The translations under genes were made by a program, and so were the position numbers. 64,000 nt of DNA, taken from the NCBI RefSeq assembly GCF_900070205.1, contig NZ_FAOO01000012.1:1-64000 (forward strand), in the 5' to 3' direction. Below the pieces are notes generated by a model that saw only the letters and a program-made list of their open reading frames with translations, was not told the DNA's origin and did not search any database. The stretch's first letter is position 1. Each line of letters opens with the position of its first letter. Below are positions 8,641-17,340 of the stretch, one piece after another. This stretch comes from Candidatus Thermokryptus mobilis (GTDB lineage: Bacteria > Bacteroidota > Ignavibacteria > Kryptoniales > Kryptoniaceae).

Positions 8641-9267
8641 TCACCTCAACTTTATTTTTACCTTTGAGACAAAAGGATTATCCCTGATGAAAAATCTCCA
8701 CTTTCTGTCAAGCCCACTTTTTATCCCGATCCTTTCGCTTCTCCCGATTTCAAACTTCTCTTCCATCAAAGGACGAGAGATGAAAATTTCATCCCCAAGC
8801 AACGAAACGCCATTGAACCTTTTATCAATTTTAAACGCTTGACAAAATTTTGCTGGACCATTTGTTAGATTATATATGTCTTCAACACCACGAAATTTCT
8901 TCATTAACTCAACCCCACAAATTGGCTCAACAGCCCTTATCAAAACAGCAGATGGAAATCCTTCTCTTTCAGTCACAACATTAAAACAATAGTGCATCCC
9001 ATAAGTGAAATAGACATATGCGTGTCCGCCTTGAAGGTACATTATTTTGTTCCTTTGTGTTTGCCCTCCAAAAGCATGGCTTGCGGGGTCATCTTCTCCA
9101 ATATACGCCTCCGTCTCAACAATTTTTCCTGCAAGAATTCTATCCCCGAGTTTCCTTACTATGATCTTGCCGAGAAGCTCTCTTGCTATTTTCAATGTCG
9201 GTTGTAAATAGAACCCAATATCAAGCTTCCTCTCAATAAAATCTCGTATCAACTTCATAATGCTCAT
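8641..9267 (-). CDS. DNA-3-methyladenine glycosylase (AAG/MPG family)
   Basis: 208 residues, the usual size. VETEAYIGEDDPASHA contains the catalytic Glu and the conserved SHA; MYLQGGHAYVYFTYGMHYC and GPAKFCQAF are the other landmark segments of the human AAG fold. It removes alkylated and deaminated purines in base excision repair. Its ATG overlaps the stop codon of the aldehyde dehydrogenase gene (ATGA), so translation is probably coupled. A second ATG 9 bases in (MKLIRDF) is also possible. Confidence 0.92.
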   Translation of the reverse strand: MSIMKLIRDFIERKLDIGFYLQPTLKIARELLGKIIVRKLGDRILAGKIVETEAYIGEDDPASHAFGGQTQRNKIMYLQGGHAYVYFTYGMHYCFNVVTEREGFPSAVLIRAVEPICGVELMKKFRGVEDIYNLTNGPAKFCQAFKIDKRFNGVSLLGDEIFISRPLMEEKFEIGRSERIGIKSGLDRKWRFFIRDNPFVSKVKIKLR

Positions 9268-10874
9268 TTAGAAATTTGCGACTGGAATTCACGAATGATT
9301 CTTTCTATCTCCTCTTCACTTATCCCAGAGCCGTAAATTTTTTTCTCACTTTCAACGGTTTTCTCCTTTGCCCACATCGGCGGATTACCCGCCTTCAACT
9401 TTATCCTTTCCTCAATCTCTTCAATTATGTTTTTCACATCCCTTTTAATTTCGGGGGAGCTGGAAAATCTTTTTGCATATGAGATTTGAATTCTGTTACC
9501 CTCAATATCGTGAAGTGGCAAAAGCTCATAGGCAAGACGTTTTATCTGAATTAAATGTTTCGCCGTCACATTTTCAGAAATAATAGAATGACCCAAAGTT
9601 CCTGGACCAAGGGTCATTGACGGATCAAGCCCCGTCGTAAATCCAACGGCTCCAAGTGCAGCTACCGTGTTAACGAGAACTCTAAAAGCTGGTTTTTCAA
9701 GAGCAAACTTTACAATTATATCTGGGTCACTTGAATGTATAACCATCGTATGTCCGAGCCCTCCAAATTCAAGAAGTTCAATACATCTGTGGCAACCCTC
9801 CCGCCAACCGTCAACAGTGTAAAAGGCAAGTATTGGTGAAAGTTTTTCAACTGAAAGAGGATATTGTCTCCCAACACCTTCAAGTTCAGCAATCAACACA
9901 GTTGTTTGTTCAGGAACCGAAAAACCTGCCTTTTGCGCAATATATGCAGCTGGCTTACCGACAATCTCAGGGTTTATTCCACCTTGTGGTGTCAGTATTA
10001 TCTTTTCAAGCTTCGCCTTCTCATCTGGATCGCAAAAATAAGCCCCTTTTTTCCTAAACTCGTAAATAACTTGTTCCCTTATAGGCGAGTCACAAACAAC
10101 AGCATTTTCAGCCGAACAGAGCGTTCCATAGTCAAATGTCTTACCAAAGACAATATCGGCAACCGCTTTCTTTATATTCGCGGTCCTCTCAATAAACGCG
10201 GGAACATTACCCGAACCAACCCCATAAGCTGGCTTTCCAATGCTGTAAACCATCTTAACCATCTGCGTGCTCCCAGTGGCAAGTATCAATGAAACTTCAC
10301 GATGTTTTAGAAGTTCCATTGTCCCTTCAATTGCAACCTCAGTCATACACTGGAACAAATTTCTCGGTGCGCCAGCCCTTTCAGCTGCGCTTTGCATTAT
10401 CTGAATCGCCTCATAAGTGCACTTAACAGCTCTCGGGTGAGGACTTACAACAAGTGCATTTCTTGTCTTCGCAGAAATCAGGGCTTTAAACATTGCTGTT
10501 GAAGTCGGATTTGTCGTCGGAATTAAAGCTGCTATAACACCCATCGGCTCAGCAATTTCAACGACCCTTTTCTCCTTATCGTAATTTATGACGCCAACTG
10601 TTTTTAAATCCTTTATGGATTCGTATGTAAACTTCGTTGCAAACTCATTTTTCAATTTCTTGTCCTCCCATTTACCAATCCCGGTTTCTTCAACAGCAAG
10701 CTTCGCAAGTCGTTCCGATGCCTCATATCCAGCTTCAAACATTGCACGAACTATTTTATCAACCTGTTCCTGAGAATAGCTTTTGTATTCAAGAAATGCC
10801 TCTTTCGCTTTTGAAACAAGTTCTCGCGCTTGTTGAATTGAAATTAAATCCTTATGCGCTAAATCAATCGGCAT
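9264..10874 (-). CDS. CoA-acylating aldehyde dehydrogenase (EutE/AdhE-N-like)
   Basis: 536 residues. It matches the aldehyde half of AdhE and the EutE/PduP group: EPMGVIAALIPTTNPTST near 109-126 (nucleotide loop), GSGNVPAFI near 220, and catalytic Cys253 in DYGTLCSAEN. VNTVAALGAVG and DPSMTLGPGTLG occur in the C-terminal part. It should convert acetaldehyde or a short aldehyde, CoA and NAD+ to the acyl-CoA, or the reverse. There is no alcohol dehydrogenase domain fused, no microcompartment shell gene nearby, and no clear encapsulation peptide at the N-terminus. It sits between a PPC-domain gene and an alkylation-repair glycosylase. Sulfoacetaldehyde dehydrogenase is an alternative within the same family. 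Confidence 0.87.
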   Translation of the reverse strand: MPIDLAHKDLISIQQARELVSKAKEAFLEYKSYSQEQVDKIVRAMFEAGYEASERLAKLAVEETGIGKWEDKKLKNEFATKFTYESIKDLKTVGVINYDKEKRVVEIAEPMGVIAALIPTTNPTSTAMFKALISAKTRNALVVSPHPRAVKCTYEAIQIMQSAAERAGAPRNLFQCMTEVAIEGTMELLKHREVSLILATGSTQMVKMVYSIGKPAYGVGSGNVPAFIERTANIKKAVADIVFGKTFDYGTLCSAENAVVCDSPIREQVIYEFRKKGAYFCDPDEKAKLEKIILTPQGGINPEIVGKPAAYIAQKAGFSVPEQTTVLIAELEGVGRQYPLSVEKLSPILAFYTVDGWREGCHRCIELLEFGGLGHTMVIHSSDPDIIVKFALEKPAFRVLVNTVAALGAVGFTTGLDPSMTLGPGTLGHSIISENVTAKHLIQIKRLAYELLPLHDIEGNRIQISYAKRFSSSPEIKRDVKNIIEEIEERIKLKAGNPPMWAKEKTVESEKKIYGSGISEEEIERIIREFQSQISK

Positions 10875-10892
10875 ATCATTTCAGTTTTGTTT

Positions 10893-11354
10893 TCACTCCA
10901 TTAAAATTGTCTTCGGATGCCAAAGCGACAAACCAGAACTTTCATCAAAAACCCTTTCAAGGATTTCCCCCTCGTACTCCTCTATAAAAATCTCGCAAGC
11001 GAAAACGACCGTTCCTATCATCAAATGCCCGCCGAAACATTTACCCTCTTCATCCGCAAGTGTTATATGACAATGAACAAACGGCTGACCATTAAGTAAG
11101 CTCACATTGCCAGTGCAATTTAAAATTTCCATTGGTTTGTTAAGTTCATGATTGTAATATTTTTTCTCAGTTTGATTGTAATATGCAACCACTGCTTTCT
11201 TAACGGCACCTATAGCTGTAACTTTGCCAATTTTTATACCCTCCTCCCTGCAAATTTTGGTGATTGAATCAAGTAAATCAGCCCCCTCCGGAAGACGACC
11301 GATGTAAGTTCTGCGAATTGAGTATTGTTTCCTTGACATTAAAAATTTCTCCAT
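10893..11354 (-). CDS. PPC/DUF296 domain DNA-binding-like protein
   Basis: 153 residues. It has the fold markers of the plant-and-prokaryote conserved (PPC, DUF296) domain: RLPEGADLLDSI, ITAIGAV-type strand (VTAIGAVKKA), HCHITLADEEG and GGHLMIG. Bacterial members form trimers; some bind DNA or a small ligand, but most have no assigned role. The ATG at 11339 is probably the real start, because the GGAG within the first ATG codon region sits at the right distance for it. It lies between ruvB (2-base gap) and the aldehyde dehydrogenase. Confidence 0.82.
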   Translation of the reverse strand: MEKFLMSRKQYSIRRTYIGRLPEGADLLDSITKICREEGIKIGKVTAIGAVKKAVVAYYNQTEKKYYNHELNKPMEILNCTGNVSLLNGQPFVHCHITLADEEGKCFGGHLMIGTVVFACEIFIEEYEGEILERVFDESSGLSLWHPKTILME

Positions 11355-11356
11355 TT

Positions 11357-12403
11357 TTAGTTATCAAATAAGCCAGGTTGCTTTTCAGAGCGCGTTTTTA
11401 TAAAACCGAAATGCCTGTATGCAAGCTCCGTTGCAACCCTACCACGAGGAGTTCTCTTGATAAACCCTTCCTGAATTAAATATGGCTCATAAACCTCCTC
11501 AATTGTGCCCTCCTCTTCACCAACAGCAACAGCTATAGTTCCTATACCAACTGGACCACCGTTGTATTTTTCTATTATCGTTAAAAGAATTCTCTTATCC
11601 ATATCATCAAGTCCGTGCTCATCAACATCAAGTGCTTTAAGAGCATATTCAGCGACCTCCTTAGTTATCACGCCACCATATTCGGCAAGATTTTTATCAG
11701 CTTGAGCGAAATCCCTTGATCTTTTCAATAACCTGTTCGCTATCCTCGGTGTCCCCCTTGACCTTCGCGCTATTTCATAAGCGCCTTCTTCAGTTATCTG
11801 GATTTGCAAAATCTTTGCCGAACGCTTTATGATTTGACAAAGTTCATCGGGTGTATAATAATCAAGCCGAGCACTTATGCCAAACCTCGCCCTCAATGGA
11901 GCAGTTAAAAGCCCAGCCCTGGTAGTTGCACCCACAAGCGTAAACCTAGGCAAATTTAACTTAACACTTCTCGCATTAGGACCAGTATCTATCACTATAT
12001 CAATTTTAAAATCCTCCATCGCAGAATAAAGATATTCCTCAACTACCGGACTAAGGCGATGAATCTCGTCAATAAAAAGAACTTCCCTATCACTTAAACT
12101 TGTCAAAATCCCAGCAAGGTCACCAGGTTTCTCAATGACAGGACCTGAGGTCACTTTTATTCCAACCCCAAGTTCATTTGCAATTATATAAGCAAGTGTT
12201 GTCTTACCAAGCCCCGGAGGACCAGTCAAAAGCACATGGTCAAGGGGTTCCTCCCTCATTTTAGCAGCCTGTATGAAAACCTTCAAATTATTGACAATTT
12301 TTTCCTGCCCGACAAAGTCGTCAAATTTTAAAGGTCTTAATTGCTGATCAACCTCAACATCAATCTCAAGCTTTTCAGGGTTTGTATAACCTGCTCTTGG
12401 CAT
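11357..12403 (-). CDS. ruvB: Holliday junction branch migration ATPase RuvB
   Basis: 348 residues. The N-terminal RuvB signature ([11 protein letters not shown]) is followed by Walker [10 protein letters not shown] (61-69), Walker B with IDEIHRL (111-117), sensor 1 GATTRAG and the arginine finger region PLRARFG. The C-terminal winged helix ends with [15 protein letters not shown]. It drives branch migration with RuvA, which is not in this window. It is the first gene of the minus-strand run to 7066 and has a good sigma-70 promoter. Confidence 0.97.
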   Translation of the reverse strand: MPRAGYTNPEKLEIDVEVDQQLRPLKFDDFVGQEKIVNNLKVFIQAAKMREEPLDHVLLTGPPGLGKTTLAYIIANELGVGIKVTSGPVIEKPGDLAGILTSLSDREVLFIDEIHRLSPVVEEYLYSAMEDFKIDIVIDTGPNARSVKLNLPRFTLVGATTRAGLLTAPLRARFGISARLDYYTPDELCQIIKRSAKILQIQITEEGAYEIARRSRGTPRIANRLLKRSRDFAQADKNLAEYGGVITKEVAEYALKALDVDEHGLDDMDKRILLTIIEKYNGGPVGIGTIAVAVGEEEGTIEEVYEPYLIQEGFIKRTPRGRVATELAYRHFGFIKTRSEKQPGLFDN

Positions 12404-12430
12404 AAAGATAAGCTTGCCTTGTTTTTGCTT

Positions 12431-12459
12431 AATTTAAAAACAATCGGAGAGAATATCAA
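12431..12459 (-). promoter_or_regulatory. Sigma-70 promoter of the ruvB operon
   Basis: On the minus strand TTGATA (12459-12454), 17 bases, TAAATT (12436-12431), with the ruvB ATG about 28 bases further on. Confidence 0.55.
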
Positions 12460-12475
12460 CTTTATCCCCCGCTAA

Positions 12476-12506
12476 AAAATAAAAGGGGCGGTTTTTAAAC
12501 CGCCCC
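12476..12506 (-). terminator. Rho-independent terminator
   Basis: A perfect 10-bp stem, GGGGCGGTTT (12485-12494) with AAACCGCCCC (12497-12506), followed on the minus strand by a T-rich run. It lies just after the stop of the T9SS-domain fragment at 12514. Confidence 0.85.
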
Positions 12507-12513
12507 GTATAAA

Positions 12514-13578
12514 CTACTTCACAAACATAAGCTTCTTACTTTCAACAAATTTACCAGCCCTCAATGTGTAAATGTATGTCCCACTTGCAAGGTCCTTGGC
12601 ATCAAAAATAACTTTATATCTCCCCGCTTCAAGTTCTTCATCAACAAGTGTCGCAACTTCCTGCCCAAGGATAGTATAAATTTTTAAACTAACTTTCTGC
12701 CTCTCCGGAATTGAAAATTCAATCGTCGTGCTCGGGTTAAATGGATTCGGATAATTCTGCTTCAGCTCATAACCAACAGGAATTTCATCGCCAATCTTTT
12801 CAACCTTCAAAGGAATAACAGGAAGCGTCCCCTGATAAACCCATTTATCAACAGTCCAACCATAATATGATTGCGTGTAAAGATTTTTCTTCTCATCAAA
12901 CTTCACATCATAAGGCGAAGTGTAGCCAGATGCATTTCCTGGCGTTGTCCCATCCGTTCTGGTGCTATAACCCCCGGTCATAATGTAATTCCATTTAGCA
13001 ATATCAATAGTGTCAATCGGCTCGCCCGTCGTCCCGCTTACAACATAAATCCTTCCATAAGGATATCCCATTGATAAAGGCGAGGGTCTCCAAACAGCAC
13101 AAGCTATAAATAAAAGATTATTCTCGTCTAAATACTCTAAACCGATCGGCGTTCCTTTCCACATAGAAGAACCACCTGTATCAGCTTCACCGAGTTGGAA
13201 ATTAAACTTTGAGTCAACTTGATAACCGGTTTGAGGTGAGCCGACATATTTAACAACTTTCCTTTCTGTTGTGTCACTATAGGACACAAACAACCACGAA
13301 CCATCGCTATTTACTTCTATACCTTTGTAAACCCCATCCGGAAGGTCAATTTTTAAAATTGGCGTCGCGGTATGCGTTATCCAAGCATTTGGATCACTTT
13401 TGATTGACGGAAAGATTTTAATGTCATCATCTCGGCCATAACTACTATCGTTAATTACATAAACTCTCCCTTGAGAATCAAGATCAAGCGCAAAGATTAT
13501 ATTATCTCCCGTTTCAAGCCGATAGGGGGTTGGCAAAATTGTGTCGCCTGTGAATTTGAAAACAAGAATGTTGTGCAT
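12514..13578 (-). pseudogene. T9SS-sorted beta-propeller-like secreted protein, 5' end missing
   Basis: 354 residues from the first ATG. The C-terminal 80 residues are a complete type A T9SS sorting domain: NYPNPFNPSTTIEF, LKIYTILGQEVATLV, then a strand ending in KKLMFVK. The front part reads like a propeller (LDLDSQGRVYVIND, IEVNSDGSWLFVSY, YDVKFDEKKNLYTQ). There is no signal peptide, which a T9SS cargo must have. The frame remains open upstream only to a TGA at 13648-13650, and the extra residues are not a signal sequence either. The gene therefore looks cut at its 5' end, next to tRNA-Leu. A wrong join in the assembly is an alternative. Confidence 0.6.
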
Positions 13579-13723
13579 ATCATCATTTAAAGGAAAAAAA
13601 GAATTGTTATAATTGTGCGCATGACACCACCAAGTTTTATTTTTTATTCAAGCACAATTTAAATAAGCCCAATTTTAATGTCAAGAGAAAAGGTATGAAA
13701 AACCCATCCCCTATGAAAATTTG

Positions 13724-13805
<82 letters not shown>

Positions 13806-13818
13806 AAAAGTCATTTTA

Positions 13819-13847
13819 AATATAGCAAATCAAGATTTTAAAATCAA
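13819..13847 (-). promoter_or_regulatory. Sigma-70 promoter of tRNA-Leu
   Basis: Minus strand: TTGATT (13847-13842), 17 bases, TATATT (13824-13819), 13 bases before the tRNA 5' end. Position and spacing fit a tRNA promoter well. Confidence 0.65.
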
Positions 13848-13853
13848 GAATTA

Positions 13854-13883
13854 AAAAAGAAGGGAAGGGATTTCCCCTTCCCC
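13854..13883 (-). terminator. Rho-independent terminator of the TonB receptor remnant
   Basis: GGGAAGGG (13862-13869) pairs with CCCTTCCC (13875-13882); on the minus strand a T-rich run follows. It lies 9 bases after the stop codon at 13892. Confidence 0.8.
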
Positions 13884-13891
13884 TCAAAAAA

Positions 13892-14434
13892 TTATCTATA
13901 AAACACCCTTAAACCGAACTGCAAATATCTTGGCGCATATGAACTATTTGGCTGTCCAAAATTAGCTAAAGGATTTCCACTGGCATCATACATACGATTA
14001 AAGTAACCCGCTGCGTTAAACCAATTGAAAACATTAAAGGCATCAAAAATTAAAGCAATTCTATAATAGCCAAATTCAAATACCTTACTCAACCTTATAT
14101 CAACTATCTTATACCAATACCTGACTTTCCTCCAATCAAGCGTCCAAATACGCGTATCGCCTGGCCAATCATCTCCATAGAAATTATTATCATTCAAATC
14201 TCTGCCATCAATTACATTAAATGGTCTGGGCGAAGCCAAAGTTGCTATTCCACTGAATTGGAAACCAAATGGCAAATTAACAATCCAATTTAAAACAAAA
14301 CGATGTCTTTCATCTGCACTGCTCCTTTGCATCCTATAGCTTGATGCAAAAGGATATGCCGGTGGGGTCACGCCATCAAAATCTGAATAAGCCCAAGATA
14401 AAGTGTATGACAATTGCAAAGTATAACTTTGCGT
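13892..14434 (-). pseudogene. TonB-dependent receptor, C-terminal barrel remnant
   Basis: Only about the last 180 residues of a TonB-dependent outer membrane receptor are present. The sequence has barrel strands (LQLSYTLSWAYSDFDG, HRFVLNWIVNLPFGFQFSG, YRIALIFDAFNVFNW) and ends in an aromatic-rich strand, LQFGLRVFYR. Full receptors have about 900 residues with a plug and signal peptide, none of which is here. In frame, a TGA at 14435-14437 closes the frame upstream; the first possible start codon is a TTG at 14419. The fragment keeps its terminator. I read it as a decayed gene cut at the 5' end. Confidence 0.75.
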
Positions 14435-14454
14435 TCACCCCCACCACCCAAAAC

Positions 14455-14483
14455 TTGACTTTTTACACATCCTTTATTATATT
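14455..14483 (+). promoter_or_regulatory. Sigma-70 promoter of the apbE operon
   Basis: TTGACT (14455-14460), exactly 17 bases, TATATT (14478-14483). Transcription would start near 14490, about 25 bases before the apbE ATG, inside the palindrome described separately. Confidence 0.7.
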
Positions 14484-14486
14484 TTA

Positions 14487-14503
14487 TTTAGATTAAATCT
14501 AAA
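14487..14503. promoter_or_regulatory. Palindromic operator, DtxR/SirR-like
   Basis: TTTAGATT (14487-14494), one A, AATCTAAA (14496-14503): a perfect 8-bp dyad just downstream of the -10 box, so a bound protein would block initiation. The TTTAG...CTAAA outline resembles boxes of the DtxR/SirR/MntR family of iron or manganese repressors; that assignment is by resemblance only. Confidence 0.55.
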
Positions 14504-14514
14504 TTAATAAAACG

Positions 14515-15420
14515 ATGCTAAAACTTTTCGCAATTTTGCAACTTATATCGCTGATATTACCACCGCCACAAGGAAAAAGCTATTATCTAATGGGAACATA
14601 CTCATACATTGAGATGCCAAGCGCGGACCTTAACAAAAAAGCATACAAAATCCTGCACGACATTGAAACAAAACTTTCAGATTATATTGACTCGTCCGAG
14701 GTCTCAAGGATAAACGCAAATGCAGGAAAAAACTTCCTAAAGGTTTCAAGTATAACAATGGAAATGATAAAAAAAGCAATTGAAGTGTCAGAGAAAAGCT
14801 TTGGGTATTTTGACATAACAATCGGTGCCCTGACGATAAACGCTAAAAGGTTGAAAAAAATTGACGAATTTAGAGCAAAAGAACTTGTTAACTTCAAAGA
14901 TATATTAATAAAAGGAGATAGTGTGATGCTTAAAAGAGAGAACATGGCGATTGACCCTGGAGGCATAGGCAAAGGATTCGCAATTGAAATGTGTTACAAG
15001 AAACTTAACTCAAAGAAAGGTTTCATCTCAATTGGCGGTGATATGAAAATATGGGGACATAAAAGAACGATAGCTGTGAGAGACCCAAGAAATGGCACAT
15101 CATTGGTTCAAATGGTTAATTCAAAAGATGTTAGCATCTCCACATCGGGAAATTATTTGAGAAAGCACATTGAGACGCCAGAAGATGATGTGCTTCAAGT
15201 GACCGTTGCACATGAAGATGGAGGATTTGCTGATGCTTATTCAACCGCAATCTTTGCGATGCCAGAAAAAATGAGAAGAAAATTTATTGAAGATAACCCG
15301 GATGTTGGAGTCTTAATCGTCTACAAAGATGGCTCAATCTTTATTAACAAAAGGTTTATGGAATTTTTTGAAATCTTGCTCTTCAAAACAAATTCGGAAA
15401 AACAAAGGAGGAAAAATTAA
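14515..15420 (+). CDS. apbE: FAD:protein FMN transferase ApbE
   Basis: 301 residues with an N-terminal hydrophobic export signal (1-16). Family motifs are present: MGT at 26-28, AIDPGGIGKGFAI (145-157) for FAD binding, SISTSGNY (207-214), and ADAYSTA (239-245), which supplies the Mg2+ ligands. ApbE attaches FMN covalently to Thr of S/TGAT motifs in exported flavoproteins. The FMN-binding protein two genes downstream carries just such a motif, so it is the likely substrate. No Shine-Dalgarno sequence is evident at this start. It is slightly short for the family (usually 320-350). The porin gene begins 2 bases after the stop. Confidence 0.92.
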   Translation: MLKLFAILQLISLILPPPQGKSYYLMGTYSYIEMPSADLNKKAYKILHDIETKLSDYIDSSEVSRINANAGKNFLKVSSITMEMIKKAIEVSEKSFGYFDITIGALTINAKRLKKIDEFRAKELVNFKDILIKGDSVMLKRENMAIDPGGIGKGFAIEMCYKKLNSKKGFISIGGDMKIWGHKRTIAVRDPRNGTSLVQMVNSKDVSISTSGNYLRKHIETPEDDVLQVTVAHEDGGFADAYSTAIFAMPEKMRRKFIEDNPDVGVLIVYKDGSIFINKRFMEFFEILLFKTNSEKQRRKN

Positions 15421-15422
15421 CC

Positions 15423-16763
15423 ATGATTAAGAAATTAATGTTGATCGCATTAACACCACTTCTATTACTCTCACAAACGCAAGAGGAAAAGATAAAGCAA
15501 CTTGAGGAAAAAATTAAAAAACTTGAAATGCAGATATCACAATTTCAAATTCAATCCGAAGAAACACAAAGATTGCGCCAAGAAATTGAAGCAATTAAAG
15601 AAGAAATCAGACAATTGCGCCTTGAGGTGGCAATGCCAGAGATAGAATTGAAATCATACTTCGGACTTGGTCCAGCAGCTTCAAAAATTTATTACACTCC
15701 CAGAGGTCTTTCAATAGCTGGTTACGGTGAAATTACATATGAGAATTTCCTTGATAATTCAAAAACTGACAGAGGGGATGTCCTGCGCTTTATCCCCTAT
15801 ATCGGTTATAAGTTCTCGGATAAAATCCTTGTTAATTCAGAACTTGAAATTGAACACGCTGGAATTGGTAATGTCGCAAGTAGGAAACCAGAAGTTTATG
15901 TTGAATTTTTGTATGTTGATTTCATTTTGAGTTCAAAATTTAACCTCAGAACAGGTTTATTTCTCGTCCCTTCAAGTAGAATGAACGAATATCACGAACC
16001 GCCGGTTTTCTTCGGGACATTGAGACCTGATGTTGAAAGATTCATAATTCCAACCGTTTGGAGAGAAATTGGAATTATGGCTTATGGAGATATACTTAAC
16101 GGGCTGTCTTACAAGCTTGGAATTATGAACGGATTGAGAACTGATTTGATCACAACTTGGATCTCTGATGGAAGACAAAGAGGTGCTACTGTTAACTTTG
16201 ATAAATTTGCGGGTGTGTTGAGATTTGATTTATCAGGTATAAAGAATCTTAACATAGGCACTTCTTTCTATTATGGTGGAGGAAGCGATAAAGCTGGAGC
16301 TGAACAAAAAGGAAATGAAAGCGCACTGTTTAGATTGTGGCTACTTGAGGCTCAATATCAGATTGGAAATGCATCGGTCAAAGGTCTTTATGCACTTGGT
16401 AGCGCTTCTGGAAATTCATCTTACACCTCAAAAACACGCTCCAAACTCGTTTACGGTTTTTATGTTGAAGCGGGTTATAATATCATTCCATTGCTTTACC
16501 CTGAATCAATCGTCTCCCTTTCCCCATTTATCAGATATGAAAGATACGATTTAAATCGTGATGTCTTCACAGGTAATGCCGATCCATCTAAAAACAGAAG
16601 TGTTCTAACGCTTGGAATTGACTTCAAACCCCATCCTCAAGTTGTTTTGAAAATGGACTATCAAATTCGCAACACGATGTCAAATTTACAAGTCGGGAAA
16701 GGAACAGGATTAGATGAGTGGAAAATTGATCAGTTCAACTTGGGGCTCGGCTTCATATTTTAA
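15423..16763 (+). CDS. Outer membrane porin with N-terminal coiled coil (OprO/OprP-like)
   Basis: 446 residues: signal peptide (1-18), a Glu/Lys-rich coiled coil (about 20-72), then about 370 residues of alternating, aromatic-girdled strands ending in GLGFIF, a terminal Phe typical of outer membrane barrels. The coiled coil plus barrel plan matches the phosphate-selective porin O/P group and other Gram-negative trimeric porins. GGAGG lies before the ATG. It is flanked by apbE and an FMN-binding protein gene, so it probably serves the same process, perhaps as the route by which a substrate enters or electrons or a small acceptor pass the outer membrane. The substrate is not known. Confidence 0.75.
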   Translation: MIKKLMLIALTPLLLLSQTQEEKIKQLEEKIKKLEMQISQFQIQSEETQRLRQEIEAIKEEIRQLRLEVAMPEIELKSYFGLGPAASKIYYTPRGLSIAGYGEITYENFLDNSKTDRGDVLRFIPYIGYKFSDKILVNSELEIEHAGIGNVASRKPEVYVEFLYVDFILSSKFNLRTGLFLVPSSRMNEYHEPPVFFGTLRPDVERFIIPTVWREIGIMAYGDILNGLSYKLGIMNGLRTDLITTWISDGRQRGATVNFDKFAGVLRFDLSGIKNLNIGTSFYYGGGSDKAGAEQKGNESALFRLWLLEAQYQIGNASVKGLYALGSASGNSSYTSKTRSKLVYGFYVEAGYNIIPLLYPESIVSLSPFIRYERYDLNRDVFTGNADPSKNRSVLTLGIDFKPHPQVVLKMDYQIRNTMSNLQVGKGTGLDEWKIDQFNLGLGFIF

Positions 16764-16786
16764 TGTAAGCCATTTTGAGGTTAAAC

Positions 16787-16813
16787 CCGCCTGGGATTCC
16801 CCAGGCGGTTTTT
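16787..16813 (+). terminator. Terminator after the porin gene
   Basis: CCGCCTGGG (16787-16795) pairs with CCCAGGCGG (16800-16808), followed by TTTTT. It lies between the porin and the FMN-binding gene, so the downstream genes may be read through at a lower level. Confidence 0.85.
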
Positions 16814-16833
16814 AAAACAAAAAATTAAACACT

Positions 16834-17340
16834 ATGTCAACCCTTTTATTAACTTTTCTACTTTTTCAAATCGGGAAACCAGAAAAGATTTTAAATGAAA
16901 TTTACCCCAACTCCAAAATTGAGATAAAAAATATCGTCCTTTCTGAAACGCAAAAAAATAAGGTTAAAGAACTCTCCGGGGTTGAAATTGAAGGCAAGCT
17001 CGTAACATTTTACCTTGTCAAATTTAACGATCAAGTCAAATTTTACGGTTTCGTAGATGTGCATATCGTTAGGACTCTACCAGAGGTTGTGCTTTATGTT
17101 TTAAATGATAGAGGTGAAATTGAATTAATTCAAATTCTCTCTTTTAAAGAACCGCCCGAATACAAAGCAGATGATAACTGGTTGAAATATCTGAAAGGCA
17201 AAACACTTGGTAAAAATCTTTTGCGTTTGCGCCGAGATGTCCCAAACATGACCGGTGCAACACTTACAGCAAAAGCGATAACCGACAATGCAAGAAAAGT
17301 CATCGCACTTTGGAAAGTGATTTTTGGTGAAGTGAGATGA
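16834..17340 (+). CDS. Exported FMN-binding domain protein (flavinylation substrate)
   Basis: 168 residues with a short N-terminal hydrophobic segment (1-12). The C-terminal half is an FMN-binding domain like those of RnfG, NqrC and NosR; MTGATLTAKAI (139-149) is the flavinylation motif with Thr143 the predicted FMN acceptor. The N-terminal part (20-100) has strands typical of the domain. It should carry covalent FMN outside the cytoplasm. It overlaps the next gene by 4 bases (ATGA), so the 8-TM protein is very likely its membrane partner. No rnf or nqr genes are nearby, so it is not part of those complexes. Confidence 0.85.
   Translation: MSTLLLTFLLFQIGKPEKILNEIYPNSKIEIKNIVLSETQKNKVKELSGVEIEGKLVTFYLVKFNDQVKFYGFVDVHIVRTLPEVVLYVLNDRGEIELIQILSFKEPPEYKADDNWLKYLKGKTLGKNLLRLRRDVPNMTGATLTAKAITDNARKVIALWKVIFGEVR

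Noticed and set aside
16834-17340. RnfG or NqrC subunit
   Set aside because: It has the FMN-binding domain, but no other rnf or nqr gene is present and the partner is a different membrane protein.
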